From Kryptolebias marmoratus (lineage: Eukaryota > Chordata > Actinopteri > Cyprinodontiformes > Rivulidae): DNA of 64,000 nucleotides. Below, in pieces: positions 63,084 through 64,000 of this stretch. Under the pieces are notes generated by a model, which was not told the origin of the DNA, did not search any database, and saw only the letters and a list, made by a program, of their open reading frames with translations. The stretch is taken from NCBI RefSeq assembly GCF_001649575.2, contig NC_051435.1:9095078-9159077 (forward strand), read 5' to 3'. Each line of letters begins with the position of its first letter. Within the stretch, counting starts at the first letter, position 1. Position numbers and translations under genes: made by a program.

Positions 63084-63853
63084 CTGTGAAAAGAAACATG
63101 TTTACAAGGTGAGCGCACGGAAAAAAAAACCTACTCACTGCTGAACAAATACAACATTCTCAGTCAATCGAATGGTTTCTGAGGATGACACATAGATTTT
63201 CAGGTACTTTTCAAGTGAGTAAAAAGGTGTGTGATTATTGACCAACTTAAAAATGTTCTAAATTACTGGAAAACAATATTAGGTAAAGATTTATTTACAT
63301 GATTCATTTCTCTCAACTTTTAGAGAATCAATCAAAGATATCAAAATGATATTTTAATAATGCTTTCAAAATCTGAATGCCAAAATGCACATGCCGATGT
63401 TTTGGGGTATTTTTTTACATAAGGATAAAGGTCTTTATGAATGCTATGGATGTTTTTTTTCCCCCCTCTAAAGAAGCTGAACATTTCCGCAGGTTTTTTG
63501 TGGATCTTTGCCCTGAAATGATCCAACTATCACATCAATAATGATAGCAGGCCTCTGCTTCCAATACTGATTCAGCCTCAGGCCCAGTTCTCTGTTCCAA
63601 GCAGAGTCACTCTGATTTACATCTATTCAGCAAACTTAAAAAAAAAAAAGGGCTTCAGGTATAACTTGGTGAGGGTGCTCGTAGTTCAGCAGCTGAGCAG
63701 GTTCATTCAGGCTGCATCAGACTCAAAATTCTTTTCTCTTTTTTTGTGGCTTTTCACATTTTTACTAAAGATAATGATGCTGCTTTATAATTATGCACAC
63801 CCCCATATTTTATGTAAATCACTGTGGTCACACTGTCCTACATAATGAAAATA
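63084..63853. other. ABCA12 intron upstream of window exon 1
   Basis: No further ABCA12 exon could be supported. A 47-codon minus-strand frame near 63480-63625 lacks fitting splice sites. Confidence 0.6.
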
Positions 63854-64000
63854 CAGGTGCTGGTCATAAAATTAGAATATCATGAAAAAGTAGATTGATT
63901 TCAGTAATTCCATTTAAAAAGTGAAACTTGTATATTATATTCATACATTACATACAAACTGATATATTTCAAATGTTTATTTCGTTTAATTTTGATGATT
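63854..64000. mobile_element. Dispersed fish repeat, truncated by the window edge
   Basis: The text GGTGCTGGTCATAAAATTAG, then TTCAGTAATTCCATTTAAAA, GTGAAACTTGTATATTATAT and ATTTCAAATGTTTATTTC, is one I recognise as a highly repeated sequence in teleost genomes, here with a few differences. I cannot assign the family with certainty. Confidence 0.65.

Noticed and set aside
63480..63625. 47-codon minus-strand frame considered as a further ABCA12 exon
   Set aside because: The acceptor lacks an adjacent pyrimidine tract, and no GT donor gives the one-base phase that window exon 1 requires.

Overview
The window is vertebrate genomic DNA, almost certainly from a teleost fish. It has long AT-rich introns with GT-AG splice sites, many simple repeats, and fish-type interspersed repeats. 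Gene order and orientation (VWC2L on +, then BARD1 and ABCA12 on -) match what I recall of human chromosome 2q34-q35. It is not prokaryotic: there are no operons, rRNA, tRNA or CRISPR arrays that I can see. The species cannot be named from the sequence alone.

Layout. 1-3688 is the last intron of a VWC2L-like gene and 3689-3840 is its terminal coding exon. 3841-10461 holds its 3' UTR plus intergenic DNA, including a foldback-type repeat pair at about 7575-8235. 10462-31012 is a complete BARD1 gene: I could place all 11 coding exons on the minus strand with consistent splice phases, giving an 802-residue protein with RING, ankyrin and tandem BRCT domains. 31013-34558 is the BARD1 promoter, an 830-base run of N (31721-32550) inside repeat-like sequence, and the 3' flank of ABCA12. 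34559-63083 holds the last 33 coding exons of ABCA12 on the minus strand (1703 residues), from just before transmembrane domain 1 to the stop codon. The 5' exons lie beyond 64000, and the window closes inside a dispersed fish repeat.

The three genes are not known to work together; they are neighbours by ancient synteny. BARD1 partners BRCA1 in a nuclear ubiquitin ligase. ABCA12 is a lipid transporter of epidermal secretory granules. VWC2L is a secreted BMP/TGF-beta-pathway modulator.

I found no new biological system. The points most worth a second look are: loss of two of four BRCT phosphate-pocket residues in this BARD1; a degenerate second ABC signature in ABCA12; a small cysteine-rich ABCA12 exon that is easily missed; a nearby hydrophobic cryptic terminal exon; and several unlabelled repeat structures, including matching sequence on both sides of the assembly gap. 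All exon calls come from reading splice sites, phase and protein similarity by eye. Comparisons with human proteins are from memory.
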